A stretch of DNA of 13,019 bases from Dehalococcoidales bacterium (lineage in GTDB: Bacteria; Chloroflexota; Dehalococcoidia; Dehalococcoidales; JAUXAE01), in contig JAUXAE010000022.1 in assembly GCA_030620035.1 (NCBI GenBank), positions 1 through 13,019 on the forward strand. Reading direction: 5' to 3'. The notes below the pieces were generated by a model that was not told the DNA's origin, searched no databases, and saw only the letters and a program-made list of their open reading frames with translations. Made by a program: the position numbers and the translations under genes. Shown in pieces: positions 6,330-12,597 of this stretch (the first letter of the stretch is position 1; each line of letters begins with the position of its first letter).

Positions 6330-8344
6330 CTCTGCCTCCTGTGTAACAGACGCTGTGCCTCGTCGGCCATATGCTCAGCGGTCAGACCGAACTGCTGGTA
6401 AATCACCCTGCCCGGGGCCGAGACGCCAAAGCGGTCTAACCCGATGATGGTGCCATCTTGCCCCACATATCGCTCCCAGCCCATTGGTGAGGCGGCCTCG
6501 ATAGAGACCCGCACCCTTAGGCTGGGGGGCAGGATGCTATGGCGATATTCTGCCGGCTGGGCGTCGAACAGTTCCCAGGATGGCAGTGAGACAACGCGGC
6601 TGACAACGCCACTCTCCTTCAGAATCCGGCCGGTCTCAAGGGCAATAGGCACCTCAGAGCCGGTGGCGATGAGGATGACATCTGGCTGCCCATCTGCCTG
6701 CCACAGGATGTAGCCGCCACGGCGTAGGCCACTGGCCGGGGCCAGTTCCTCCCTGTTCAGAATGGGTAGCTTCTGACGGGTGAGCACCAGGGCCGTCGGC
6801 CCCTGACGACGCTCCAGGGCCACCTGCCAGGCCTCGGCTGTCTCGGTGGCATCGGCGGGGCGGAGAACTACCAGGTTGGGCACCGAGCGCAGGCCGGCCA
6901 GTTGCTCAACGGGCTGATGGGTTGGCCCGTCCTCTCCCAAGCCGACGGAATCATGGCTAAAGATGTAGATTACCCGTATTCCCATAAAGGCCGCCAGGCG
7001 TACCGGTGGCCGCATATAGTCGTAGAAGATAAGGAAGGTGGCCGTATAGGGGATGATGCCCCCGTGAAGAGCCAGGCCGCTGGCTATGGCAGCCATGGCG
7101 TGCTCACGGACGCCGAAGTGCATATTGTGGCCGCGGTAGTCATCGGCTTGGTAGTCTCCCTTGTCCTTCAGGATGGTCTTGGTGGACGGGGCCAGGTCGC
7201 CGGCGCCGCCCATCAGTGAATGGACTTTAAGGGCAATGGCATTCATCACCCGGCTTGAGGCTTCACGCGTGGCCATGGCTTTGTCTTGACTCTTAAACAG
7301 GTCGGCCAGTTCGCTGTTCCAGCCATTGGGCAGGTCGCCCTTAAGGTCCTGTTCCAGCCGGCGGGCCTCTTGGGGATAGGCCTGGCGGTAGGCCTTAAAT
7401 CTCGCCCGCCACTCCTGCTGCTGTCGCTGCCCCCTCTCCACAGCCTGGCGGAAGTGGCTCAAGACCTCAGGGGGTACGGTGAAGGGCTCGGGATATTGCC
7501 AGCCCAGGTGCTTCTTGGTCAGGCGGACCTCCTCCTCACCCAGCGGCTCACCGTGGGTGACGGCGGTGCCCTGTTTGTTGGGACTGCCGTAGCCGATGAT
7601 GGTTTTAGCGATAATCAGGCTGGGGCGGCCGCTCTCCTGCCGGGCGGTAACGATGGCCTCATCAACACTGGCTATATCCATGCCATCAATGGGGCCGATG
7701 ACCTGCCAGCCGTAGGCCTGGAAGCGCTGGGCCACATTCTCGGTGAAGGTAATGTCGGTGCTGCCCTCAATGGAGATGTCATTATCGTCGTACAGGTAGA
7801 TGAGCTTAGCCAGCTTTAGGTGTCCCGCCAGCGAGGCCGCCTCTGATGAGACGCCCTCCATAAGGTCACCATCGGAGATAATGGCATAGGTATAGTGGTT
7901 GATAATTTCATATCCCGGGCGGTTGTAGTGTTCCGCCAGCCACCGCTCAGCTATGGCCATACCCACCCCATTACTGAAGCCCTGGCCCAGCGGCCCGGTG
8001 GTTGCCTCAACACCCGGGGCCAGCCCGTACTCAGGGTGACCCGGGGTCTGGCTGTGCCACTGGCGGAAATTTTCGATTTCCTTAAGCGAAAGGTCATAGC
8101 CGGTAAGGTAGAGAAGGGCATAGAGCATGGCCGAAGCGTGGCCCGCCGAAAGGATAAAGCGGTCCCGGTCGGGCCATTTTGGGTCTTTGGGGTTGTGCTT
8201 TAGATACCGATGCCATAATACATAGGCCATGGGCGCCATCCCCATAGGCGCCCCCGGATGGCCCGAGTTGGCCTTCTGCACCGCATCCACCGCCAGAAAG
8301 CGGATGGTGTTAATGCACAGTTCATCAAGTGCTGAGGTGGTCAT
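6326..8344 (-). CDS. tkt: Transketolase
   Basis: Thiamine diphosphate enzyme that moves two-carbon ketol units between sugar phosphates in the pentose phosphate pathway. The 672 residues match a full-length bacterial transketolase. H29 lies in NSGHPGAPMGMAP. The ThDP/metal motif SDGDLMEG (157-164) is completed by N188. The Pyr domain holds the catalytic-type glutamate E414 in GVREHAM, and SHDSVGLGEDGPTHQPVEQL (about 464-483) is the substrate-channel segment. The start is supported by AAGGAA before the ATG and by a promoter whose predicted start lies only about 12 bases upstream. It is first in the operon tkt-rpiB-(gnd remnant), overlapping rpiB by four bases. The sequence suggests it is intact and functional. 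Confidence 0.96.
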   Translation of the reverse strand: MTTSALDELCINTIRFLAVDAVQKANSGHPGAPMGMAPMAYVLWHRYLKHNPKDPKWPDRDRFILSAGHASAMLYALLYLTGYDLSLKEIENFRQWHSQTPGHPEYGLAPGVEATTGPLGQGFSNGVGMAIAERWLAEHYNRPGYEIINHYTYAIISDGDLMEGVSSEAASLAGHLKLAKLIYLYDDNDISIEGSTDITFTENVAQRFQAYGWQVIGPIDGMDIASVDEAIVTARQESGRPSLIIAKTIIGYGSPNKQGTAVTHGEPLGEEEVRLTKKHLGWQYPEPFTVPPEVLSHFRQAVERGQRQQQEWRARFKAYRQAYPQEARRLEQDLKGDLPNGWNSELADLFKSQDKAMATREASSRVMNAIALKVHSLMGGAGDLAPSTKTILKDKGDYQADDYRGHNMHFGVREHAMAAIASGLALHGGIIPYTATFLIFYDYMRPPVRLAAFMGIRVIYIFSHDSVGLGEDGPTHQPVEQLAGLRSVPNLVVLRPADATETAEAWQVALERRQGPTALVLTRQKLPILNREELAPASGLRRGGYILWQADGQPDVILIATGSEVPIALETGRILKESGVVSRVVSLPSWELFDAQPAEYRHSILPPSLRVRVSIEAASPMGWERYVGQDGTIIGLDRFGVSAPGRVIYQQFGLTAEHMADEAQRLLHRRQR

Positions 8345-8362
8345 GCCTTGTTCCTTCGGGTC

Positions 8363-8391
8363 ATTTTACACTGCCCCTGGCCGTTTTTCAA
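8363..8391 (-). promoter_or_regulatory. Promoter of the tkt-rpiB operon
   Basis: TTGAAA (8386-8391), 17 bases, TAAAAT (8363-8368) on the minus strand. The predicted start near 8356 gives a leader of about a dozen bases that just contains the ribosome binding site. Upstream, 8414-8437 forms a 7-bp inverted repeat (GCCGAGC/GCTCGGC, 10-base loop) without a T-run; it could be a control site. Confidence 0.6.
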
Positions 8392-8566
8392 TCTTCAGCC
8401 CTTTCATTATGTTGCCGAGCTTAGGCGACTGCTCGGCGGGCATAGCATAGCCCCCAGAGGGGACAGTGTAGTCGTAGAGGTATTAGCGGTTTGGTCGTTG
8501 TCGGACCTTTGGCCCTAGCTAAGGCAATCTCGTGGATCGGGTTTAAGGTTTCTTGGCCCAGCATCT

Positions 8567-9247
8567 CTATCCGATTGAGATTAGGCCCTTCTTAACGGCA
8601 ATAACCACTGCCTGGGTGCGGGCGTTGGCATTCAGCTTGGCCATTATTGAGGTGATGTGGTTTTTGATAGTCTGTTCACTGATGTTGAGTTTGGCCGCTA
8701 TCTGCTTATTGGCATAGCCCTGGGCTACATATTTGAGGATCTCCACCTCTCGGATGGTGAGCGGTGCCACCAGTGCTTCCGCCTCCTGCTTGGTCGATAT
8801 TTCTTGGAACTGCTGGAGTATTTTAGCCACTACTTCGGGCTGGCGGGATAGGCTTTCATCTATGGGGTAATCGCCGCGGGCGACACGCCTCACCATACCA
8901 GCCAGGAAATCACCGCCGACCTCCTTGCTAAGGTAGGCGACCACCTGGTTGGAAAGTGCCTTAAAGAGCTGGTCATCACTGGGCTTCGAGGTAAGTACAA
9001 TTACGGATACACTGGGAACGAGCTGTTTTAATCTGCCGGCTAGATTCAGGCCGCTATCAGCCGGGGTGTCGATGTCAATAATGGCTACCTCGGGGGGCAA
9101 CACCTCAATGGTTAATAGAACCTTGTCGGTGACACTGGCCTGTCCGATAATCTGGATATCCTCCTTATCGGCAAGCGAGTGTACCATACCCTGACGGAAA
9201 AAGGGCTGCTGGCTGAATATAAAGACCTTGATTTTCTTTTTAGCCAT
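8567..9247 (-). CDS. LuxR/NarL-type response regulator with atypical receiver domain
   Basis: A 226-residue transcription factor with an N-terminal receiver domain (about 6-125) and a C-terminal LuxR-type HTH (LTIREVEILKYVAQGYANKQ at 163-182, then the recognition helix SEQTIKNHITSIMAKL at 190-205). The phosphoacceptor-like D58 (in IIDIDTP), T86 and K108 are present. The acidic pair that normally binds magnesium near the N-terminus (DD) is replaced by S12-Q13, so phosphorylation by a standard kinase is doubtful. No kinase gene is adjacent. I prefer the ATG at 9247 to the upstream GTG at 9265, because the predicted -10 box (9256-9261) overlaps the longer form and transcription would start almost at the ATG. 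It lies about 57 bases downstream of the TIGR00725 gene on the same strand. Confidence 0.87.
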   Translation of the reverse strand: MAKKKIKVFIFSQQPFFRQGMVHSLADKEDIQIIGQASVTDKVLLTIEVLPPEVAIIDIDTPADSGLNLAGRLKQLVPSVSVIVLTSKPSDDQLFKALSNQVVAYLSKEVGGDFLAGMVRRVARGDYPIDESLSRQPEVVAKILQQFQEISTKQEAEALVAPLTIREVEILKYVAQGYANKQIAAKLNISEQTIKNHITSIMAKLNANARTQAVVIAVKKGLISIG

Positions 9248-9255
9248 AGTTTTTA

Positions 9256-9284
9256 AGTTTAGCACACCAGCGTGCCAAGCTCAA
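9256..9284 (-). promoter_or_regulatory. Promoter for the response regulator, giving a near-leaderless mRNA
   Basis: TTGAGC (9279-9284), 17 bases, TAAACT (9256-9261) with TGC immediately before it (extended -10). Transcription is expected near 9249, two bases before the ATG at 9247. No ribosome binding site is present, consistent with a leaderless message. Confidence 0.5.
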
Positions 9285-9303
9285 TAGTCTCCACTAGAGT
9301 AGG

Positions 9304-9951
9304 CTAGGCATCGGGCTCGCCGTCTGGGTTATGGCTCTCCATCAGCTTGGTGTAATGGGGCAAGATGCGCTCTTGATAGATGTGCTCTAGCTGGTCCAGG
9401 AGACGGTCTGGGTTGTCATCGTAGCAGACAATGGCCCCGGTTTCCTTTTGCACCATGCCGATGATTTCCTTAAGGTACTGGGTGATACCACCGGTATTCT
9501 CCAGAACGCCGATTACCTTGGCCTCATCATAGGCAATGGCAAACTCACCCAGCGTACCCGAGCGACCCCCGGCAAAGATGACAACATCACAGCTCCTTAT
9601 ATTCTCTATCTCACGCCCCATAAGACCACTGCCGGTATAGATAATGGCGTCATATCCCCGGGTAGGGGAGCGGTACTTGGTGACGTGCTCCTCCAGATTC
9701 AGGGCCGGGGAGACGCCGACCACGATGCCCCCGGCCTCCTTGGCCCCTAGGACGGCCTCGTGGGGCAGGCCAGGGCAGGCCCCGGTGATGAGAACATACC
9801 CCCTGCTGGCTATAGCCGCCCCCAGGCGACGCACTCGCCGGCAGACCTCGGCCTCCAACTCGCCCCCGGCCGAGCCCATTACCCCGATGGTCAGCTGAGG
9901 GAAGGGAAACTCATTAATTGGCTTCTTATTCATAAGGTTATAGACTCTCAT
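9304..9951 (-). CDS. TIGR00725-type LOG/lysine-decarboxylase-like Rossmann protein
   Basis: A 215-residue protein with the fold of LOG nucleoside phosphoribohydrolases and molybdenum cofactor carrier-like proteins. The nucleotide-binding loops are visible: IGVMGSAGG (22-30), LITGACPGLPHEAVLGAKEAGG (54-75) and FAGGRSGTLGEFAIA (126-140). The last is the counterpart of the PGGxGTxxE motif, with R and E retained (R130, E136). Members of this subgroup have no firm function; nucleotide or cofactor binding is likely, and true cytokinin-activating LOG activity is not established. Neither the first ATG (9951) nor the second (9933) has a ribosome binding site. A weak -10-like box (9950-9955) overlaps the first, so the shorter form is quite possible. 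Same direction as the response regulator. Confidence 0.8.
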   Translation of the reverse strand: MRVYNLMNKKPINEFPFPQLTIGVMGSAGGELEAEVCRRVRRLGAAIASRGYVLITGACPGLPHEAVLGAKEAGGIVVGVSPALNLEEHVTKYRSPTRGYDAIIYTGSGLMGREIENIRSCDVVIFAGGRSGTLGEFAIAYDEAKVIGVLENTGGITQYLKEIIGMVQKETGAIVCYDDNPDRLLDQLEHIYQERILPHYTKLMESHNPDGEPDA

Positions 9952-9979
9952 TCTACTACAATGACCGCCCTTATCTCAA
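9950..9979 (-). promoter_or_regulatory. Possible promoter for the TIGR00725 gene
   Basis: TTGAGA (9974-9979), 18 bases, TAGAAT (9950-9955). The -10 box overlaps the ATG at 9951. If it is real, translation must begin at the ATG at 9933, with a leader of about ten bases. Confidence 0.3.
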
Positions 9980-10025
9980 TAACTGGGTCAGTCCCCGGAC
10001 TGTCTCTGTCTTTAAACTTTCTACC

Positions 10026-10057
10026 TATTACTATTTTCTAGCCTAAATATTACTATT
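10026..10057. repeat. Two TATTACTATT direct repeats between divergent genes
   Basis: Identical 10-mers at 10026-10035 and 10048-10057, 22 bases apart (about two helical turns). They lie just upstream of the candidate promoter for the 10162 gene and upstream of the divergent TIGR00725 gene. This could be a cooperative binding site for a regulator or chance in AT-rich sequence. Confidence 0.35.
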
Positions 10058-10063
10058 GGGTAA

Positions 10064-10092
10064 TTGCAACTGGCTCAAAAATGGCTCAGAAT
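10064..10092 (+). promoter_or_regulatory. Possible promoter for the helical-protein gene
   Basis: TTGCAA (10064-10069), 17 bases, CAGAAT (10087-10092). A TGGCTCA direct repeat (10071-10077 and 10082-10088) lies within the spacer. The hexamers are only fair matches. Confidence 0.35.
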
Positions 10093-10161
10093 AGTAGTGT
10101 GTAGTACCAGAAGCTACAGAAAATAAAGGCCGAACTGAGATGAGTTTGGGAGGTGGTAGAG

Positions 10162-10740
10162 ATGGAAAAAGTCCAAGCTGGGCAAGAGTTGGCTAAGGGG
10201 GTTGCCTCAGTAGCTAAGGAGGCGGAGCGGTTTATTGCCCGAATAAGCAAGCAGCTAAGGGAGCGGGCCGAGAGGCAGGCCGAGACGGCTCTTGGCGAGT
10301 ATGAGCAGAGGATTCAGCAGATTGTTGCCCAGACCAGGGAAGAGCTGAACTCCAGGAGCCTGGAGGTTGCCGACCAGATAAGACAGGCCATATTGCTCAA
10401 GGCTGAGCAGGCATCAACCTCTTTGGTTGAAACGATAGTAACTGAGACAGGGAAAAGGGCTGGAGAGCTGGCTAAGAGAGTGCTGAAAACGGCTGAGCAG
10501 GAAACCGAACCGGTATCTACTGAGGCCGCGGCCGCCTCGGAAGAGGACGACCGGAAAGACATAGGCGGCGCCGAGTATAAGTCGGCCAGAATGGCCGCCG
10601 AATTTGAGCACAGGATTGAAAACCTGGGGACACAGGCTGAGCCGGAAGTGGAGGATAATGCCGACCAGACCGGCCAAGGGCCACAGGCAGGCAGTGGTGA
10701 GTCTGAAATTGAGGATTTTATCCGCTACCTATCACAGTAA
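10162..10740 (+). CDS. Ala/Glu-rich helical (coiled-coil) protein of unknown function
   Basis: A 192-residue protein I do not recognise. Residues about 5-115 are almost free of glycine and proline, rich in Ala, Glu, Gln, Lys and Arg, and read as long amphipathic helices. In composition this resembles F-type ATPase b-subunit stalks, apolipoprotein-like or phage-structural coiled coils, but no family motif is present. From about 115 the chain turns acidic and disordered-looking (Glu, Asp, Pro, Gly), ending in a short helix with IEDFIRYLSQ. There is no signal peptide or membrane segment. The ATG at 10162 is chosen because GGGAGGTGG ends just upstream; the GTG at 10153 lies inside that binding site. 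It is monocistronic and divergent from the TIGR00725 gene. Confidence 0.75.
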   Translation: MEKVQAGQELAKGVASVAKEAERFIARISKQLRERAERQAETALGEYEQRIQQIVAQTREELNSRSLEVADQIRQAILLKAEQASTSLVETIVTETGKRAGELAKRVLKTAEQETEPVSTEAAAASEEDDRKDIGGAEYKSARMAAEFEHRIENLGTQAEPEVEDNADQTGQGPQAGSGESEIEDFIRYLSQ

Positions 10741-10758
10741 CCTGCCCCTGAGAACCCG

Positions 10759-10872
10759 CTAAGGAACCCTCTCTCTGGTTGGTAACTCCCGAGCCCATTC
10801 AACACCGACACCGGCCAAGCCTAGCCCCTTCATGAAGTCCCGTCGACTTACTGTGCTATGGAATTTAGACAT
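10759..10872 (-). pseudogene. rdhA: Reductive dehalogenase (RdhA) N-terminal remnant
   Basis: A 37-codon frame whose first 24 residues are a twin-arginine signal of the kind found on organohalide-respiring reductive dehalogenases: MSKFHSTVSRRDFMKGLG, then LAGVGV. The SRRDFMKGLGLAG block is nearly invariant in Dehalococcoides and Dehalogenimonas RdhA proteins. Intact proteins continue with an alanine-rich h-region and about 450 residues carrying the corrinoid and two 4Fe-4S clusters. Here the match stops after V24, and thirteen unrelated-looking residues lead to a TAG at 10759. A good ribosome binding site (AAAGGAGA, about 8 bases before the ATG) is retained. No rdhB anchor gene follows. This is a decayed gene, not a functional dehalogenase. 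A signal-only fragment from another Tat protein is possible but less likely. Confidence 0.75.
10779..10796. repeat. 18-base direct repeat, copy 1 (at the rdhA breakpoint)
   Basis: TTGGTAACTCCCGAGCCC matches 16 of 18 bases with 10994-11011 in the same orientation. It begins just where recognisable rdhA sequence ends. Confidence 0.5.
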
Positions 10873-10927
10873 TATAACTATCTCCTTTATTTATTCTCGG
10901 TCTTTCCTGAGTGCCTTTACGGTCCAT
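10865..10927 (-). CDS. Small ORF (20 codons) with strong ribosome binding site, overlapping the rdhA remnant start
   Basis: ATG at 10925-10927 preceded by AAAGGAGGTG (10934-10943), the best ribosome binding site in the window, with 8 bases between AAGGAGG and the start. The product is MDRKGTQERPRINKGDSYNV, hydrophilic and basic. Its stop lies inside the first codons of the rdhA remnant (8-base overlap), and the rdhA ribosome binding site is inside it. It could be a translated leader coupling rdhA expression or the beginning of another decayed gene. I know of no homologue. Confidence 0.4.
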   Translation of the reverse strand: MDRKGTQERPRINKGDSYNV

Positions 10928-10960
10928 AAGCACCACCTCCTTTAGCGGACAGTATTTGAT

Positions 10961-11012
10961 AAATAAAAGAAGGGCCCAGAAGACTGTCGGTAATTGGTAA
11001 CTTCTGAGCCCT
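10961..11012 (-). terminator. Rho-independent terminator (minus strand)
   Basis: On the minus strand AGGGCTCAGAAG (11012-11001) pairs with CTTCTGGGCCCT (10982-10971): 12 pairs with one G-T wobble and an 18-base loop. TCTTTTATTT (10970-10961) follows. It would end transcripts from the promoter at 11149-11177 before they reach the small ORF and rdhA remnant, unless it acts as an attenuator. Confidence 0.7.
10994..11011. repeat. 18-base direct repeat, copy 2 (at the permease breakpoint, inside the terminator)
   Basis: TTGGTAACTTCTGAGCCC, 16/18 identical to 10779-10796. This copy forms the first arm and part of the loop of the terminator. The interval between the copies holds the small ORF and the rdhA start. 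Confidence 0.5.
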
Positions 11013-11139
11013 GTTTGCCCCTCGCTGATGCTGAGGATAGTCACGGTGAAGGCAATAGCTATGGCCACACCCAGGATGGTGAGTACAGTCCGGTGCGGCG
11101 CCGGGTCAGGTTCCTGATGGCCAGGATCGGCAACGACAT
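11013..11139 (-). pseudogene. MacB/FtsX-type ABC transporter permease, N-terminal remnant with frameshift
   Basis: From the ATG at 11137-11139 the minus strand reads MSLPILAIRNLTRRRT, then after one missing base near 11090-11092 continues in the next frame as RTVLTILGVAIAIAFTVTIL and SISEG. This is the standard start of MacB/FtsX-like permeases: a cytoplasmic basic stretch (NLxRRRxRT) followed by the first membrane helix. The similarity stops after SISEG, near 11020. About 340 or more residues of a normal permease are missing, and sequence then passes directly into a terminator. No partner ATPase gene is seen. The remnant still has a near-consensus promoter. It was presumably a component of an export or lipoprotein-release type ABC system. 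Confidence 0.7.
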
Positions 11140-11148
11140 ATAGACACC

Positions 11149-11177
11149 ATATTATCCCGCCGGCCAGTGTCTGTCAA
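11149..11177 (-). promoter_or_regulatory. Near-consensus promoter upstream of the permease remnant
   Basis: TTGACA (11172-11177), 17 bases, TAATAT (11149-11154) on the minus strand. The predicted start is near 11142, three bases before the remnant's ATG, so the message would be virtually leaderless. From 11178 to the tRNA promoter at 11312 I see only a short palindrome (GCCCATGTGGGC, near 11260) and no gene. Confidence 0.65.
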
Positions 11178-11311
11178 TCAGTATCTTAGGCGGCTGCGAA
11201 AGCATTGCCCTTCTGGTCAGCCGGTCGGTAAATCAAGAGACGCCCTCTTCGCATTTAGGCCCATGTGGGCTATGATGTTTTATAGTATCTGGGGAATAAC
11301 TCCATAGCTGG

Positions 11312-11340
11312 TTGCACACAGGCCTGGTATCTGATAAACT
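11312..11340 (+). promoter_or_regulatory. Promoter for tRNA-Lys
   Basis: TTGCAC (11312-11317), 17 bases, TAAACT (11335-11340). Transcription from about 11347 would start seven bases before the mature tRNA end. Confidence 0.5.
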
Positions 11341-11353
11341 GGCTTGGGCATGT

Positions 11354-11429
11354 GGGCCGTTAGCTCAGTTGGCAGAGCACCTGACTTTTAATCAGGGTGT
11401 CACAGGTTCGAGACCTGTACGGCCTACCA
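11354..11429 (+). tRNA. tRNA-Lys (anticodon UUU), CCA encoded
   Basis: The complete cloverleaf can be drawn. The acceptor stem is GGGCCGT/ACGGCCT (first pair G-U), the D-arm TAGCTCAGTTGGCAGAGCA, and the anticodon stem CCTGA/TCAGG with loop CTTTTAA, giving anticodon TTT at 11387-11389. The variable loop is GTGTC, and the T-arm ACAGG-TTCGAGA-CCTGT contains the TTCGA motif. Discriminator A and an encoded CCA end at 11429. It reads AAA and AAG lysine codons. A tyrosine recombinase gene follows within 130 bases, so its 3' half is a candidate integration site. Confidence 0.96.
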
Positions 11430-11459
11430 GATAACCATTATCAAAGCTAAAATTGCTGG

Positions 11460-11488
11460 AATCGGCCTTGAAAGAGGCCGATTTTTTA
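11460..11488 (+). terminator. Rho-independent terminator after tRNA-Lys
   Basis: AATCGGCCT (11460-11468) pairs perfectly with AGGCCGATT (11475-11483) around a TGAAAG loop, followed by a run of T. It ends the tRNA transcript and insulates the recombinase gene. Confidence 0.85.
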
Positions 11489-11503
11489 TTGGCCTCAGCA
11501 AAA

Positions 11504-11544
11504 TTGTCAACCTGACTATTACAGACCTTGTCAACCTGATTATT
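11504..11544 (+). repeat. Tandem 17-base repeat upstream of the recombinase
   Basis: TTGTCAACCTGACTATT (11504-11520) recurs as TTGTCAACCTGATTATT (11528-11544), 16/17 identical, with a 24-base period. The second copy abuts the ribosome binding site. A further GTCAA lies at 11551-11555. Candidate binding sites for a regulator or for the recombinase itself (arm-type sites). Confidence 0.55.
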
Positions 11545-11556
11545 TAGGAGGTCAAA

Positions 11557-12564
11557 ATGGAAACCGGTGAATTGGAGCTACAAAACCTTATCGAAGGGTT
11601 CCGGCTCACATGCCAGACAGAGGGCAAAAGCCTCAAAACTATCGAGTGGTATGTGGCGTTCCTTTATCGATTCCTGAACTTCCTCAAATCAAGTGACTGT
11701 TCCATCGAAATTGACCAAATCAATAAGAACGACATCAGGTCTTTCATCCGGTACTTGCAGGTGGAGGCCAGGACACCTCGTGGCGGACAGCCACTGTCGG
11801 GGGCCACGGTGCAGGGCTACGTCCGGACGCTTAAGGCATTCTTTTCATGGGCCGAACGAGAAGAGTATGTAGCCACAAAACTTATGGCCAAGATACCGGT
11901 GCCGAAGGCAACGAATAAGCTGATAAATACCCTGAGTTCCGAACAGATCGGTAAACTCATAGATGTTTGCTCACGGATCAACGGCACCGGATACCGAAAC
12001 CTGACGATGCTGCTCTTGATGCTTGACTGCGGGATTAGAGTTTCTGAGCTGGTAAATATCAATGTGGAGGATATAAACCTGCCTGAGGGGCAAATCAAGC
12101 TCCGTATGGCCAAGGGAGGTCATGAGAGGATAGTTCCTGCGGGTGCTCTGGTTCAGAAAATACTCTGGAAGTATATCAACCACTACAGACCTGAGCCGCT
12201 GACATATAGTGTTAATAACCTCTTCTTGAACGATAAAGGGCTACCACTCGGAAGAAACGGGGTACAGCAAATGCTCCGGCGTTCCGGAAGGAGAGCCGGT
12301 ATATCTGGCGTGCGATGCTCACCTCATACCCTCAGGCACACTTTCGCCAAGAATTACCTACTGAATGGCGGTGACATCTTTAGTTTACAAAAAATCCTGG
12401 GGCACTCCAGCCTTTCTTCTGTACGGACGTATCTGAATCTCTTTGCCACTGATATCAAGAAACAGCACCGGCGCTTTTCACCGGTGGATAACATGGCACA
12501 TACCCCGGGTATCTACCAGGTCATCCGCTGTTCCGGCTCGTTAAGCTATCGGAAAAGAGTATAA
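11557..12564 (+). CDS. Tyrosine recombinase / integrase
   Basis: A 335-residue site-specific recombinase of the phage integrase (XerC/D-like) family. The N-terminal SAM-like DNA-binding domain spans about 5-115. The catalytic domain (about 125-305) contains the full set: R161 in DCGIRVSEL, K186 in MAKGGHER, H257 and R260 in HTLRH, H283 in LGHSS, and the nucleophile Y292 in VRTYLNL. A further 30 or so residues, Arg-rich and without a recognised motif, extend past the usual end. AGGAGG lies 7 bases before the ATG. The position next to tRNA-Lys suggests it catalyses integration and excision at the tRNA 3' end. A cellular XerC/D role is less likely given this location and the neighbouring HTH gene. 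Confidence 0.93.
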   Translation: METGELELQNLIEGFRLTCQTEGKSLKTIEWYVAFLYRFLNFLKSSDCSIEIDQINKNDIRSFIRYLQVEARTPRGGQPLSGATVQGYVRTLKAFFSWAEREEYVATKLMAKIPVPKATNKLINTLSSEQIGKLIDVCSRINGTGYRNLTMLLLMLDCGIRVSELVNINVEDINLPEGQIKLRMAKGGHERIVPAGALVQKILWKYINHYRPEPLTYSVNNLFLNDKGLPLGRNGVQQMLRRSGRRAGISGVRCSPHTLRHTFAKNYLLNGGDIFSLQKILGHSSLSSVRTYLNLFATDIKKQHRRFSPVDNMAHTPGIYQVIRCSGSLSYRKRV

Positions 12565-12597
12565 AGCGCATTTCCAATTATTGACCATATACATTGT

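Noticed and set aside
7286..7819. 177-codon open frame on the plus strand
   Set aside because: Entirely antisense to tkt, which has full motif support; it reflects the codon bias of tkt.
8414..8437. Inverted repeat GCCGAGC/GCTCGGC as a terminator
   Set aside because: Seven-pair stem but no T-run on either strand; at most a control site near the tkt promoter.
10865..11068. Open frame of 67 codons on the minus strand in the gene-poor region
   Set aside because: It is a composite: the permease relic after its frameshift, the terminator, then the small ORF. It is not one protein.
11557..12564. Chromosomal XerC/XerD
   Set aside because: Same superfamily, but adjacency to a tRNA, repeat-rich promoter and a downstream element-type HTH gene favour an integrase.
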